From Flavobacteriaceae bacterium CG2_30_31_66 (lineage in GTDB: Bacteria > Bacteroidota > Bacteroidia > Flavobacteriales > Flavobacteriaceae): a stretch of DNA of 64,000 nt. Positions 53,718 through 63,400 of this stretch are shown here, piece after piece. The position numbers were made by a program, and so were the translations under genes. The DNA lies in assembly GCA_001873065.1 (NCBI GenBank), contig MNYM01000049.1, forward strand, positions 1 to 64,000. Reading direction: 5' to 3'. How positions within the stretch are numbered: position 1 is the first letter of the stretch; each line of letters begins with the position of its first letter. Under the pieces are notes generated by a model that did not search any database, was not told the DNA's origin, and worked only from the letters and a program-made list of their open reading frames with translations.

Positions 53718-55907
53718 ATGATAAAAAAAATCCTAAGCACATTGCTTTTAAGTACTATTTTTGCAATCGCTTGTAAAAATGACGCAAAACTTATGAAAAG
53801 TACTGATGCAAACACACCTATAGCTGAGAAACAACCTACAAAATTAGAAAAACACGGAGACGTGCGAATTGATAATTACTTTTGGATGCGTCTTTCTGAC
53901 GAACAAAAAGTAGCGCCCGTAAAAGACGCACAAACTCAAAAAGTGATTGATTATTTAGAATCAGAAAATAGCTATTATGAATCTGTAACTGCATATTCAA
54001 AAAAGTTTCAAGACCAACTTTTTGAGGAAATGAAAGGTCGCATCAAAGAAGATGATTCTTCTGTGCCTTATAAAGACAATGGCTATTTTTATATTACGCG
54101 TTTTGAAACTGGTAAACAATATCCTATTTATAGTCGTAAAAAAGGAACGCTAAAAGCCAAAGAAGAAATCATGTTCAATGTCAATGAAATGGCTGAAGGC
54201 TATGATTATTTTCAATTGGGAGGATTGAGTATTTCTAATGACAATAAATACGCTGTTTTTGCAACAGATACAGTGAGTAGAAGACAGTATTTTTTGAGAA
54301 TCAAAAACTTAGAAACTGGTGAAATTCTAAAAGATATTATTGACAATACAACAGGAGGTGCTGTATGGGCTAATGACAATAAAACGATATTTTATACTAA
54401 GAAAAACCCAATTACACTAAGAAGTGAAAAGATTTACAAACATATTTTAGGCACTTCAGAGTTTGACGATGTGGAAGTATTTTACGAAAAAGACGAGACT
54501 TTTAATACGTATGTGACCAAATCAAAATCAAAAAGTTTTTTGATAATTGGCTCTTACAGCACCCTTTCTACAGAAGCACAGTTTTTGGACGCAAACAATC
54601 CAACAGGAAAATTCTCAATGTTGCAAAAAAGAGAAAAAGATTTAGAATTTACAGTGGCTCACTACAAAAATCATTTTTATTTGTTGACCAACAAAGACAG
54701 GGCAACTAATTTTAAATTGATGAAAACGCCAATCACAGCTACCTCCAAAGAAAATTGGATAGATGTGATTCCGCATAGAAAAGAAACTTTACTAGAAGAT
54801 TTTTCGATTTTTAATGATTATTTGGTTTTGGAAGAACGCACCAATGGTTTGAATAAAATCCGCATCAAACGTTGGGACAATAAAGATGATTATTTTTTAC
54901 CTTTTGACGAAGAAACCTATTCAGCGGGTGTTTATGACATGCCTGATTTTGACACGGATATTATCAGATATTCTTATAATTCTTTTACAACACCAACTTC
55001 GGTCATTGATTTCAATATGAAAGAAAAGTCCAAACAAATCATGAAAGAGCAAGAAGTGTTAGGAGGAAAATTTATGAAAGAAAACTATATCAGCAAGCGA
55101 GTTTGGGCAACTGCTAGAGATGGAAAAAAAGTACCAATTTCGTTGGTATATCAAAAAGACACAAAATTAAACGAAAATACTCCCTTGTTACAATATGGTT
55201 ATGGTTCTTATGGCGCAACCATCCCAGATAGTTTTTCCACGACTCGTTTGAGTTTGTTGGATAGAGGATTTGTGTTTGCGTTGGCACATATTAGAGGTGG
55301 AGAGTATCTAGGTCGTGACTGGTATGAAGATGGAAAAATGTTGAAAAAGAAAAACACGTTTACTGATTTTATTGATTGTTCAAAATATTTGATTGATAAC
55401 AAATACACATCTGCCAAACATTTATATGCAATGGGAGGTTCTGCTGGAGGTTTGTTGATGGGCGCAGTTGTGAACATGAATCCTGAGTTGTATAACGGAA
55501 TTATTGCTGCTGTGCCTTTTGTGGATGTTGTTTCAACTATGTTGGATGATAGCATTCCTTTAACCACAGGCGAATATGATGAATGGGGAAATCCGAATGA
55601 GAAAAAATATTATGACTACATGAAATCATATTCTCCTTATGACCAAGTAAGTTCAAAAAAATATCCAAATATGTTGGTGACAACAGGATTTCATGATTCG
55701 CAAGTGCAATATTGGGAACCAGCAAAATGGGTTGCAAAATTGCGTGAATTGAAAACTGATAAAAATTTACTCTTTTTGCACACCAATATGGAAGCTGGTC
55801 ATGGAGGCGCCTCAGGACGTTTTGAAGCGCTGAAAGAGACTGCAAGAGAATATGTCTTTTTCTTAGCCTTGGAAAACAAAATTGCCAAAGAAACTATAAA
55901 ACCTTAA
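53718..55907 (+). CDS. Prolyl oligopeptidase family lipoprotein (S9A)
   Basis: 729 aa. A lipoprotein signal peptide ends FAIAC (lipid Cys about residue 19). A beta-propeller domain (about 70-430) covers the C-terminal alpha/beta hydrolase. Catalytic triad: S575 in AMGGSAGGLLMG, D660 in GFHDSQVQYW, and H695 in EAGHGGASGR. It cuts short peptides, after Pro or basic residues in relatives (oligopeptidase B-like). The ATG at 53718 gives the lipoprotein signal; eight extra in-frame residues upstream are unlikely. Confidence 0.92.
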   Translation: MIKKILSTLLLSTIFAIACKNDAKLMKSTDANTPIAEKQPTKLEKHGDVRIDNYFWMRLSDEQKVAPVKDAQTQKVIDYLESENSYYESVTAYSKKFQDQLFEEMKGRIKEDDSSVPYKDNGYFYITRFETGKQYPIYSRKKGTLKAKEEIMFNVNEMAEGYDYFQLGGLSISNDNKYAVFATDTVSRRQYFLRIKNLETGEILKDIIDNTTGGAVWANDNKTIFYTKKNPITLRSEKIYKHILGTSEFDDVEVFYEKDETFNTYVTKSKSKSFLIIGSYSTLSTEAQFLDANNPTGKFSMLQKREKDLEFTVAHYKNHFYLLTNKDRATNFKLMKTPITATSKENWIDVIPHRKETLLEDFSIFNDYLVLEERTNGLNKIRIKRWDNKDDYFLPFDEETYSAGVYDMPDFDTDIIRYSYNSFTTPTSVIDFNMKEKSKQIMKEQEVLGGKFMKENYISKRVWATARDGKKVPISLVYQKDTKLNENTPLLQYGYGSYGATIPDSFSTTRLSLLDRGFVFALAHIRGGEYLGRDWYEDGKMLKKKNTFTDFIDCSKYLIDNKYTSAKHLYAMGGSAGGLLMGAVVNMNPELYNGIIAAVPFVDVVSTMLDDSIPLTTGEYDEWGNPNEKKYYDYMKSYSPYDQVSSKKYPNMLVTTGFHDSQVQYWEPAKWVAKLRELKTDKNLLFLHTNMEAGHGGASGRFEALKETAREYVFFLALENKIAKETIKP

Positions 55908-56219
55908 ATCTGTTAATCAAAGCTAATTGTACCAAACTTATTGGTTTTTAAGTATTATCGGGCGAAGTATTTCTTTTAAATTCAAAAAATAGTGAGATTT
56001 TTTTTAAACATATGTTAATGTTGAATTTTTAAGTTTATTTCTTTTATTTTAGGATATTTAGGATTTATCTTTAAATAAACATTCTATTTTAACATAAATC
56101 CATTATAAATAGAATGAATTTAATAATAAATTAGTTTATTATTATGAAAGAAATGTATTTTTGTACCGAAATTACAAAACGAATATGTGGCGTAGATTTT
56201 TTTTGAGAAAAAATCAAAA
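55908..56219. other. Intergenic region with the sulfonolipid promoter
   Basis: 312 bp. A weak hairpin (accaa/ttggt, 55931-55945, followed by T) may end the oligopeptidase transcript. The promoter and palindrome of the next unit lie at 56122-56163. Nothing else seen. Confidence 0.5.
56122..56163 (+). promoter_or_regulatory. Promoter with palindrome ahead of the cysteate synthase-like gene
   Basis: The -7 element tatttttg is at 56156-56163. Upstream, aataataaa (56122-56130) and tttattatt (56135-56143) form a perfect 9-bp inverted repeat where the -33 element would sit, a candidate operator. Transcription would start near 56168. Confidence 0.45.
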
Positions 56220-57218
56220 ATGACTAGAAACCAAGGAATCACCGAAAATATTTTACAACTCGTTGGTCAAACACCTTTAGTAAAACTTCATCAAATTACG
56301 AAAGCTTTACCGGGTAAATATTATGCAAAATTAGAGGCTTTCAATCCAGGACAATCTGCTAAAGACCGAATTGCTTTGCATATTATTGAAGACGCTGAAC
56401 GAAAAGGAATTATAAAGAAAGGATCAACCATTGTTGAAACTACCTCTGGAAACACAGGTTATAGTTTGGCAATGATTAGTCTTGTTAAAGGGTACAAATG
56501 TATTTTAGCTATAAGTGATAAATCATCCCAAGATAAGATAGATTTGTTGAAATCTATGGGAGCTGAAGTTCATATATGTCCCGCAAACGTAGCTCCAGAC
56601 GACCCAAAATCCTATTACGAAGTTGCAAAAGCTATTCAAAAAAGAACAAAAAATTCCATTTATATCAATCAGTATTTTAACGAACTGAATATTGAAGCAC
56701 ATTATCGTTCAACAGGTCCAGAAATATGGAAACAGACTGATGGAAAAATTACCCATTTAATTGTAGCAAGTGGCACTGGAGGAACAATTTCAGGTACAGC
56801 AAGATATTTGAAAGAGCAAAATCCAAAAATTAAAATTCTTGCAGTTGATGCTGTTGGTTCAGTTTTAAAAAAATACCACGAAACCGGAGTTTTTGATAAG
56901 AATGAAATAAGCCCTTACAAAATAGAAGGTTTAGGAAAAAACTTGATTCCAACTTCAACAGATTTTGATGTAATAGACTTTTTTGAAAAAGTAACTGATA
57001 AAGAAGCCGCTTTTACTGCAAGAGAAATTGTTCAGAAAGAGGGAATTTTTGCAGGATATACCTCTGGGGCTGTTGTGCAAGCCGCGAAACAATATGCAAA
57101 AATGAATTATTTTGATGAAAATAGCATGATAGTTTTGATATTTCCTGACCATGGATCGCGCTACATGAGCAAAATTTATAACGATCGCTGGATGGAACAG
57201 CAAGGTTTTTTTGACTAA
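56220..57218 (+). CDS. PLP-dependent cysteine synthase family protein, probable cysteate synthase
   Basis: 332 aa fold-type II PLP enzyme. PLP lysine in [26 protein letters not shown], and the phosphate-binding loop [14 protein letters not shown]; the C-terminus [10 protein letters not shown]. In Bacteroidota a member of this family next to an acyl-amino-acid synthase supplies cysteate, from O-phosphoserine (or a related serine derivative) and sulfite, for sulfonolipids. The next gene is such an acyltransferase, 80 nt downstream. Ordinary cysteine synthase or cystathionine synthase is the alternative. Confidence 0.8.
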   Translation: MTRNQGITENILQLVGQTPLVKLHQITKALPGKYYAKLEAFNPGQSAKDRIALHIIEDAERKGIIKKGSTIVETTSGNTGYSLAMISLVKGYKCILAISDKSSQDKIDLLKSMGAEVHICPANVAPDDPKSYYEVAKAIQKRTKNSIYINQYFNELNIEAHYRSTGPEIWKQTDGKITHLIVASGTGGTISGTARYLKEQNPKIKILAVDAVGSVLKKYHETGVFDKNEISPYKIEGLGKNLIPTSTDFDVIDFFEKVTDKEAAFTAREIVQKEGIFAGYTSGAVVQAAKQYAKMNYFDENSMIVLIFPDHGSRYMSKIYNDRWMEQQGFFD

Positions 57219-57298
57219 AATTAACCATTCCATAAACATTTGATTAACTGCTAAAAAATCGGTTAATTTGTATTTATTAATAATTAATTTTCAAAATC

Positions 57299-58543
57299 AT
57301 GACTAAAGATTTATTTGAAAGAATAAAGCAAGATAAGGGACCGTTAGGAAAATGGGCGGAACAAGCTGAAGGATATTATGTGTTTCCTAAATTAGAAGGT
57401 CCAATATCAAATAGAATGTCTTTCAAAGGAAAAAAGGTAATTACTTGGAGTATCAATGATTATCTTGGATTGGCAAGCAATCCTGAAGTATTAAAAGCAG
57501 ATGCAGCTGCAGCTGCTGAACATGGAATGGCGTACCCAATGGGAGCTAGGATGATGTCAGGACACACCCCTTTTCATGAACAATTAGAACAAGAATGTGC
57601 TGCATTTGTGCATAAAGAAAAAGCCTATTTGCTCAATTATGGTTATCAAGGAATCATGTCAGCCATCGATGCTTTGGTAACAAAACACGATATTATTGTA
57701 TATGATATGGATGCTCATGCTTGTATTATTGATGGTGTCCGGTTACATGCAGGAAAACGTTTCGTGTATCGTCACAATGATATGGAAAGTTTTGAAAAAA
57801 ATATCAAACGTGCCACTAAAATGGCTGAGCAAACGGGTGGTGGTATTCTTGTCATTACAGAAGGTGTTTTTGGAATGCGTGGTGAACAGGGAAGATTGAA
57901 AGAAATTGTAGCGTTAAAAAAACAATACAATTTCCGCTTATTGGTAGATGATGCTCACGGTTTCGGAACTCTTGGCGAAGGAGGAAGAGGAACAGGTTTT
58001 GAACAAGGAGTGCAAGATGATATTGATGTTTATTTTGCAACTTTTGCAAAATCTATGGCAGGAATTGGTGCTTTTATTTCAGGAGATAGAGATGTTATTC
58101 AGTATTTACAATACAATTTACGTTCTCAAATATTTGCAAAATCTTTGCCAATGGCAATGGTTAAAGGTGCTTTGAAACGTTTGGACATGATTCGTACCAT
58201 GCCAGAATTGAAAGAAAAATTGTGGATAAATACCAATTCATTACAGTCTGGTTTGCGAAATGCTGGTTTCAATTTAGGAAGTACACAAACTTGTATTACT
58301 CCAGTATTTTTGAACGGAGAAATTCCTGAAGCAATGGCGATGGTAAATGATTTGAGAGAAAATCACGGAATATTTTGCTCAATTGTCGTGTACCCAGTTA
58401 TCCCAAAAGGATTGATTATTTTGCGTTTGATTCCAACTGCAACGCATACGCAACAAGATATTGATGAAACCATTACTGCTTTTTCAGCAATTAGAGAAAA
58501 ATTGGAAAATGGGGCTTATAAGCAAGTGGCTGCAAGCGTTTAA
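57299..58543 (+). CDS. Alpha-oxoamine synthase, probable cysteate fatty acyltransferase
   Basis: 414 aa fold-type I PLP enzyme. WSINDYLGLASNPEV at the N-terminus, TEGVFGMRGEQGRLKEI, VDDAHGFGTLGEGGRG and the PLP lysine in FATFAKSMAGIGAFI. The family condenses acyl thioesters with amino acids (serine palmitoyltransferase, KBL). A flavobacterial member has been shown to make 3-ketocapnine from cysteate and to be needed for efficient gliding; the adjoining cysteate synthase-like gene supports that role here. Serine palmitoyltransferase is the alternative. Confidence 0.82.
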   Translation: MTKDLFERIKQDKGPLGKWAEQAEGYYVFPKLEGPISNRMSFKGKKVITWSINDYLGLASNPEVLKADAAAAAEHGMAYPMGARMMSGHTPFHEQLEQECAAFVHKEKAYLLNYGYQGIMSAIDALVTKHDIIVYDMDAHACIIDGVRLHAGKRFVYRHNDMESFEKNIKRATKMAEQTGGGILVITEGVFGMRGEQGRLKEIVALKKQYNFRLLVDDAHGFGTLGEGGRGTGFEQGVQDDIDVYFATFAKSMAGIGAFISGDRDVIQYLQYNLRSQIFAKSLPMAMVKGALKRLDMIRTMPELKEKLWINTNSLQSGLRNAGFNLGSTQTCITPVFLNGEIPEAMAMVNDLRENHGIFCSIVVYPVIPKGLIILRLIPTATHTQQDIDETITAFSAIREKLENGAYKQVAASV

Positions 58544-58861
58544 CAATTTATTTTTAGCTTTAAACTATCAGATTAAAACACTTATTTTACTTTCAAAACT
58601 CTTTACATCCTTTTGTAAAGAGTTTTTATATTATGTATTTTCAATTCTTCTCTCGTTATTCTTTGAGTTTTCCTCTTTATTTTCTCTGTCCTACAGTTTA
58701 ACCATTTATTTACAAAAAATTTCTCTTATTATCACTATTTTTGTTTTTTAGGTTTTTGAGATTAGCTTTGAACTTAACGAATCAAAATCATTGATTAAGT
58801 GAATTTTAAAAGAACATACTTTTATAAAAGAACAATTTTTTATAAAAATTAATAACCAACT
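58544..58861. other. Intergenic region before nhaA
   Basis: 318 bp. Holds the terminator at 58595-58631 and a possible -7 element tatttttg at 58736-58743 for nhaA, without a clear -33 element. Nothing else recognised. Confidence 0.5.
58595..58631 (+). terminator. Terminator after the acyltransferase gene
   Basis: aaaactctttac (58595-58606) pairs with gtaaagagtttt (58615-58626), an 8-nt loop, and is followed by further T. Confidence 0.8.
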
Positions 58862-60166
58862 ATGAGATTAGATCCTATTGACAAAATTTTAATTCTTCCA
58901 ATTACTAGATTTATAAATAATTCAACAACAAGTGGAATTTTACTGTTTGCTTCGGCTATCGTTGCATTAATTCTTGCAAATTCTCCCTTAAAAGAGGCCT
59001 ATCACCATTTTTGGGAGCATACTTTTTCTATTGGTTATGATGAATTTAGGATTACCAAATCACTACATCACTGGATAAATGACGGATTAATGTCTATATT
59101 CTTTTTCGTAATTGGTCTTGAGCTCAAAAGAGAAATTATTGCAGGCTCACTTTCAAAACCCAAAGATGCTTTATTACCTATTTTTGCTGGACTTGGTGGA
59201 ATGATTTTTCCTGCATTGTTATATTTAACTTTAAATTCTTCTGGAGAAACTAACTCTGGTTGGGGAATTCCAATGGCTACCGATATTGCGTTTGCATTAG
59301 GAATTTTATACATGATAGGTGACAAAGTACCAACTTCGTTAAAAGTTTTTTTAACAGCTTTGGCAATTGCTGACGATTTAGGGGCGGTTTTGGTCATCGC
59401 ATTTTTTTATACTTCCGAAATTTCTTCCATAAGTTTATTAATTGGTGGAGTTTTTTTAGGAATCTTGATAATTGCCAATTATATTGGGATTCGAAATATA
59501 TTTTTTTATGGATTGATTGGAATTGGAGGTCTTTGGATGGCTTTCCTATTATCAGGAATTCATGCTACAATTGCTGGTGTAATTGCTGCGCTTACAATTC
59601 CTGCTAATGTAAAAATTCAAGACAAACAATTTGTTGAAAAAATGAACAAGTTGACCAATAATTTTAAAAATAGTATCCCAAATGATGTAACTCTTCTTAC
59701 TCATGACCAATTGTATATTATCGACAAAATTAGATATTATTCAAAAGCAGCTTTAACGCCTCTTCAAAGACTTGAACATTCGATGCATCCAATGGTTGCT
59801 TATGTTGTGATGCCAATTTTCGCACTCGCCAACGCAGGCATTACTTTTTCAGGAGATATTTCAGAAAATATTGTCAGCAACGTAAGTCTTGGTGTTATCC
59901 TTGGTTTGGTAATTGGAAAGTTCGTTGGAATTGTAACTATGACCAAAATCTTAGTGAAATTTAAAATAGCAGAACTTCCTGAAGGACTTCAATGGAAACA
60001 CATTTATGGAGTTGCATTGATTGCTGGTGTTGGTTTTACAATGTCTTTATTTATCACAGATCTTGCTTTTGATAATGAATTGTATATCATTCAAGCGAAA
60101 ATCGGAATTTTTATTGCCTCTCTGATTAGTGGTTTTGGCGGATTTTTGATTCTAAGAAAATTATAA
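58862..60166 (+). CDS. nhaA: Na+/H+ antiporter NhaA
   Basis: 434 aa inner-membrane antiporter with about twelve hydrophobic segments. The paired aspartates of the ion-binding site are in LAIADDLGAVLVI; SIFFFVIGLELKREI, MATDIAFALGIL, LSGIHATIAGV and LIAGVGFTMSLFI are all typical. It exports sodium in exchange for protons, fitting a marine habitat. The insert between segments (about 245-305) is hydrophilic, as usual. Confidence 0.95.
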   Translation: MRLDPIDKILILPITRFINNSTTSGILLFASAIVALILANSPLKEAYHHFWEHTFSIGYDEFRITKSLHHWINDGLMSIFFFVIGLELKREIIAGSLSKPKDALLPIFAGLGGMIFPALLYLTLNSSGETNSGWGIPMATDIAFALGILYMIGDKVPTSLKVFLTALAIADDLGAVLVIAFFYTSEISSISLLIGGVFLGILIIANYIGIRNIFFYGLIGIGGLWMAFLLSGIHATIAGVIAALTIPANVKIQDKQFVEKMNKLTNNFKNSIPNDVTLLTHDQLYIIDKIRYYSKAALTPLQRLEHSMHPMVAYVVMPIFALANAGITFSGDISENIVSNVSLGVILGLVIGKFVGIVTMTKILVKFKIAELPEGLQWKHIYGVALIAGVGFTMSLFITDLAFDNELYIIQAKIGIFIASLISGFGGFLILRKL

Positions 60167-60415
60167 TTTATTTTTTTTAATTCCAAATTTGTGAAAGGTG
60201 GTTTGCTATTGTTTTCAAAAATAGTTTCCTCAATTAGCCCTTACTATTTTTGAAAATTAATCAAAAAAAAGTTAAATCAACAGACTTTTAATTCCCGAAA
60301 TTTTATTATATTTCGATTGATTTTAATATAATAGAAATGCTGATGTTAGATTGATTCGATTACATATTTTTTTGATTTTTATTAAAGTGCTTTTTTTAAA
60401 GTAATAAATTAATTC

Positions 60416-63400
60416 ATGATCCCCAAATTAATCAACACTAATTCTAAATTTTATTCGGTTTTTAAAGCCATTTTATCACCCATTTATATTTGGCAACTTA
60501 CAGACAATGACTTTGAATTGGCTGAAGCGAATGATGCTGCATTCAATGATGATAGCTATCAAAAACAATTTTTTATTGGTGTTAAAGCAAGTGAGTTTTA
60601 CAAAAAAAATCCTTCAATAGTTGATGATTTAAAAAAATGTTTAAAAAATAAAAATTCATTTGAAAGAGAAATAACTATAAATTTTGATGATAAATCTCAA
60701 ATATCGGTATTCCTTTTTACTTTTTCTTTTATTGATGCTACTACTGTTTTAATACAAACCAAAGAAATAAATAATCATAATCAACATTTTTTTTATAATG
60801 AAGAGCAAAATCAATTATTAGCTTCATTTATCGAACTCAACCCTACATCAATTGCAATGCTTGATAATGATTTAAGATACATTGCAGCAAGTAATAAATG
60901 GATTTCTCGATACAAATTAGATAATGATACCCTTTTTGGAAAAAAACATTATGATTTATTTCCTGAAATTTCAGAAGAGTGGAAAAAAATTCATAAAAAA
61001 TGTTTAGAGGGCGCAATTGAAAAAAATGATGAAGATAAATTTATTCGTGCTAACGGACAGGTTGAATGGGTAAAATGGGAAGTTCGTCCTTGGTATAAAA
61101 AATCAAAAGAAATTGGTGGCATCATGATTTTTTCTGAAGAAATTACTGAACAAAAAAATACCGAAGAAAAAATAAAAAAGGATGCTGAAAAACTTAACAA
61201 AATTCTTGAAAATCTTCCTTTTGGATTGAGTATTGAAAATAACAAAAATGAAACTATTTTTTATAATAAAACGTTAATTGAAATGCTAGGGTATGATCTT
61301 AATGATGTGCCTAATGAAGAAGCTTGGTTTCAAAAAGCTTACCCTAATGGAAAATATCGAAAACAGATTAGAAAAATATGGGATCAAAAAGTTGAGCAAT
61401 CTTTAAAAACAAATAAAAGATGTGAATCTATAAAATCCATAGTGCAATGTAAAGACGGAAGTGAAAAAAATATTGAAAGCTATTATGTAACTATTGGTGA
61501 TGAATATGTGACTTTAGTTCAAGATATTACTGATATAAAAAATAAAGAAAATCAAATAAAAGATGTAAATGAGGTTATTATTCAACAAAATAATGAACTT
61601 ATCAAAGCAAAAATCCTTGTTGAAGAAAGTGAATATAGATTGTTGCAAGCGCAAAAAGCTGCCAAAGTGGGCAATTGGCAAACAGATTTAGAAACGCTAG
61701 ATGTTATTTGGTCTGAAGAAAACTATCATACATTTGAGGTTGATTCTGCAACTTTTCAACCAACACACGAATCTTTTTTAAGTTATGTGCACCCTGAAGA
61801 TAGAGAAAATGTCAATGAGGCTTTTTTAAAATCATTTAGTTCAAAAGAATTTAATACTGTTGAACATAGAATTATTACTGCAAAAGGAAAATTAAAATAT
61901 GTTGAAGAACGTTGGATAGTCTCATTCAATGAAAATGGAATTCCTAAAAGCGTTTTTGGAACTTGTCAAGATATTACTGAAAGAAAATTAATTGAACTAC
62001 AATTAATTGAAACAAATATTAAGATTGAGGAGAATGAACATCGCTTAAAGTTGGCACTTGATGCAGCAAAATTGGGTGTCTGGGAATGGATTATAGAAGA
62101 AAGAAAAATGATTTGGGATGATAATATGTTTGAAATGTATGGTCTGAAAAAAGTAAATCAAATTATTGATTATGATTCTTGGGTAAATACATTGCATCCT
62201 GAAGACAGAGAAAGAGCTGTTTATGAATCAACTTTGATTATTGAAAACGATAAGCCTATTGACACTAGTTTTAGAATTGTCAAAGAGAATGGAGAAGTAG
62301 CTTATATAAAAGCGGATGCTCAAATCATCAAAGACAAAAACGGAAAACCCATTAAAATTATTGGTACAAATAGAGATATTACTGAAAAAAATCTTCGTAA
62401 AAAAGCCCTTCAAGAAAAAGAAATAAAATACCGAACTTTATTTGAAACCTCAGTTGATGCAATTTTATTATTTAGAGATAACGTTTGGGTAGATTGCAAC
62501 AAAAGTGCTTTAAAATTATTCGGAACAAGCAAAGAAAAAATAATTGGTAGTAACCCCATTAATTTTTCTCCTAAATATCAGTCTAATGGAATTCTTTCTC
62601 AAGATGATATAAACGAAAAAATAAAAACCGTCATGAATGGAGAATCAAAAAATTTTGAATGGGAACATTGCAAAGAAGATGGTACTGTTTTTATTGCAGA
62701 TGTTAGGCTTAATTCTATAGAAATTGATCAAAAACAATATATTCAAGCAATTATAAGAGATATTACTGCCAATAAAATTACTGAAAATAAACTCAAAGAA
62801 TTTCGATATTTTTTTGAAAATAGTAATGACTTATTGGCAGTATCTGACGAAAAAGGATTTTTTGAAATCGTAAATAAAAAAATGATAAAAACGCTTGGAT
62901 ATTCTATGGAAGAATTATCTAGCAAAGAATATGACGAAATCATTTATCAAGATAATGTTGATGAGGCTCATAAAAAAGCAGAAAATCTTAGAAATGGAAT
63001 TCCACTTGAGAATTTTTCAAGTCGAATTTTAAAAAAAGACAATTCTTTTATTTGGGTTGAATGGAACGTATTCATAAACAAAAGTTTAAATAAATACTAC
63101 TCAATCGGACGTGATATTTCTGAAAGAAAAAAGTTTGAAGAGCAATTGGCATTGTCATCTTTGATTGTAAATTCTTCTCATGACGCTATTATCAGTATTT
63201 CAACCGATAATGTGATTACTTCATGGAATAGTGGCGCAGAGAAAATTTATGGTTATAACGGAGAAGAAATTATTGGACGTTCAGTGTATGATGTGATTCC
63301 AAAAGAGCAATTTGATGAGGAGGAAATTATTTTTCAAAAATTGATGCAGAAAGAATTGGTTGATAATTTTGAGTCAAAACGAGTCACTAAAGATGGAAAA

